A program made the translations under genes and the position numbers. A stretch of DNA of 64,000 bases from Paraburkholderia silvatlantica. GTDB lineage: Bacteria; Pseudomonadota; Gammaproteobacteria; Burkholderiales; Burkholderiaceae. The notes beneath the pieces are model-generated. The model was not told the origin of the DNA and did no database searches. It saw only the letters and a list, made by a program, of their open reading frames with translations. The stretch covers positions 62,001-126,000 of the forward strand of contig NZ_QEOL01000010.1 of NCBI RefSeq assembly GCF_003096715.1, read 5' to 3'. Below, piece by piece: positions 63,873-64,000 of the stretch. Each line of letters begins with the position of its first letter. Position 1 is the stretch's first letter.

Positions 63873-64000
63873 GCTGATGACTCCGCTAGATTGCTGGGTG
63901 CTGCCTGTATGAGGGAACCGCCGTTGGCAGACTTGCTTTTTTGACGTCTGTTGAATTATTTTTGGAGATCCAAAATGGCGGGGCTATCCGCTTCTGGCAG

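Overview
The window is GC-rich, densely coded chromosomal DNA that looks like a member of the Burkholderiaceae (Burkholderia / Paraburkholderia / Caballeronia group). The signs are the 2-methylcitrate locus of the AcnD-PrpF type, small DUF4148 and DUF3331 proteins typical of the group, a gram-negative trimeric porin ending in Phe, an and-type anthranilate dioxygenase set and strong third-position GC. The placement rests on gene content only.

Layout. 1-2.1 kb: a membrane sensor cut by the window edge and a PilZ protein, suggesting c-di-GMP signalling. 2.1-12.4 kb: cobalamin (B12) biosynthesis. A leftward operon (cobW, cobN, a ChlI-like ATPase and a VWA domain) sits behind a sigma-70 promoter and a cobalamin riboswitch. 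A rightward operon (cobE, cobO, cobB, bluB) completes the set. The ATPase and VWA frames are joined by what looks like a textbook programmed -1 frameshift site: an A_AAA_AAA heptamer, a 7-nt spacer and a strong stem, with no ATG, GTG or TTG start between the shift site and an internal TTG in the VWA frame. 12.4-24 kb: housekeeping and signalling, including a translationally coupled response regulator / FecR-LysM / CHASE2 histidine kinase operon, ribA, a CBS protein and a 3-methyladenine glycosylase. 24-32.5 kb: prpR and, divergently, prpB-prpC-acnD-prpF (propionate catabolism), with a clear sigma-54 promoter and two upstream dyads. 32.5-41.9 kb: vapBC, a degenerate LytM lipoprotein, opgC, an esterase, an AI-2E family permease, a thioesterase and nrdJ (B12-dependent ribonucleotide reductase).

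41.9-45.4 kb is an accessory or decayed stretch. It holds triple short repeats, a 29-nt perfect palindrome, an orphan four-helix membrane protein and a mosaic of truncated metal/siderophore genes: two TonB-receptor pieces, a FecCD-permease tail and a frameshifted G3E GTPase with a Zur-box-like palindrome.

45.4-64 kb is an aromatic-compound region. It has an aldehyde dehydrogenase, an AraC regulator and ubiD-ubiX (prenyl-FMN decarboxylase). A five-gene leftward unit follows (ThDP enzyme, FAD oxidoreductase, ABC substrate-binding protein, ATPase, permease), then a porin, then a second paralogous binding protein paired with an Asp/Glu-racemase-like enzyme. The four-gene andAc-Ad-Ab-Aa type dioxygenase closes the window. 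Both binding proteins end in the same Cys-x-Cys-Phe tail. The working idea is import and breakdown of an aromatic acid or amino acid derivative. Substrates cannot be read from the sequence.
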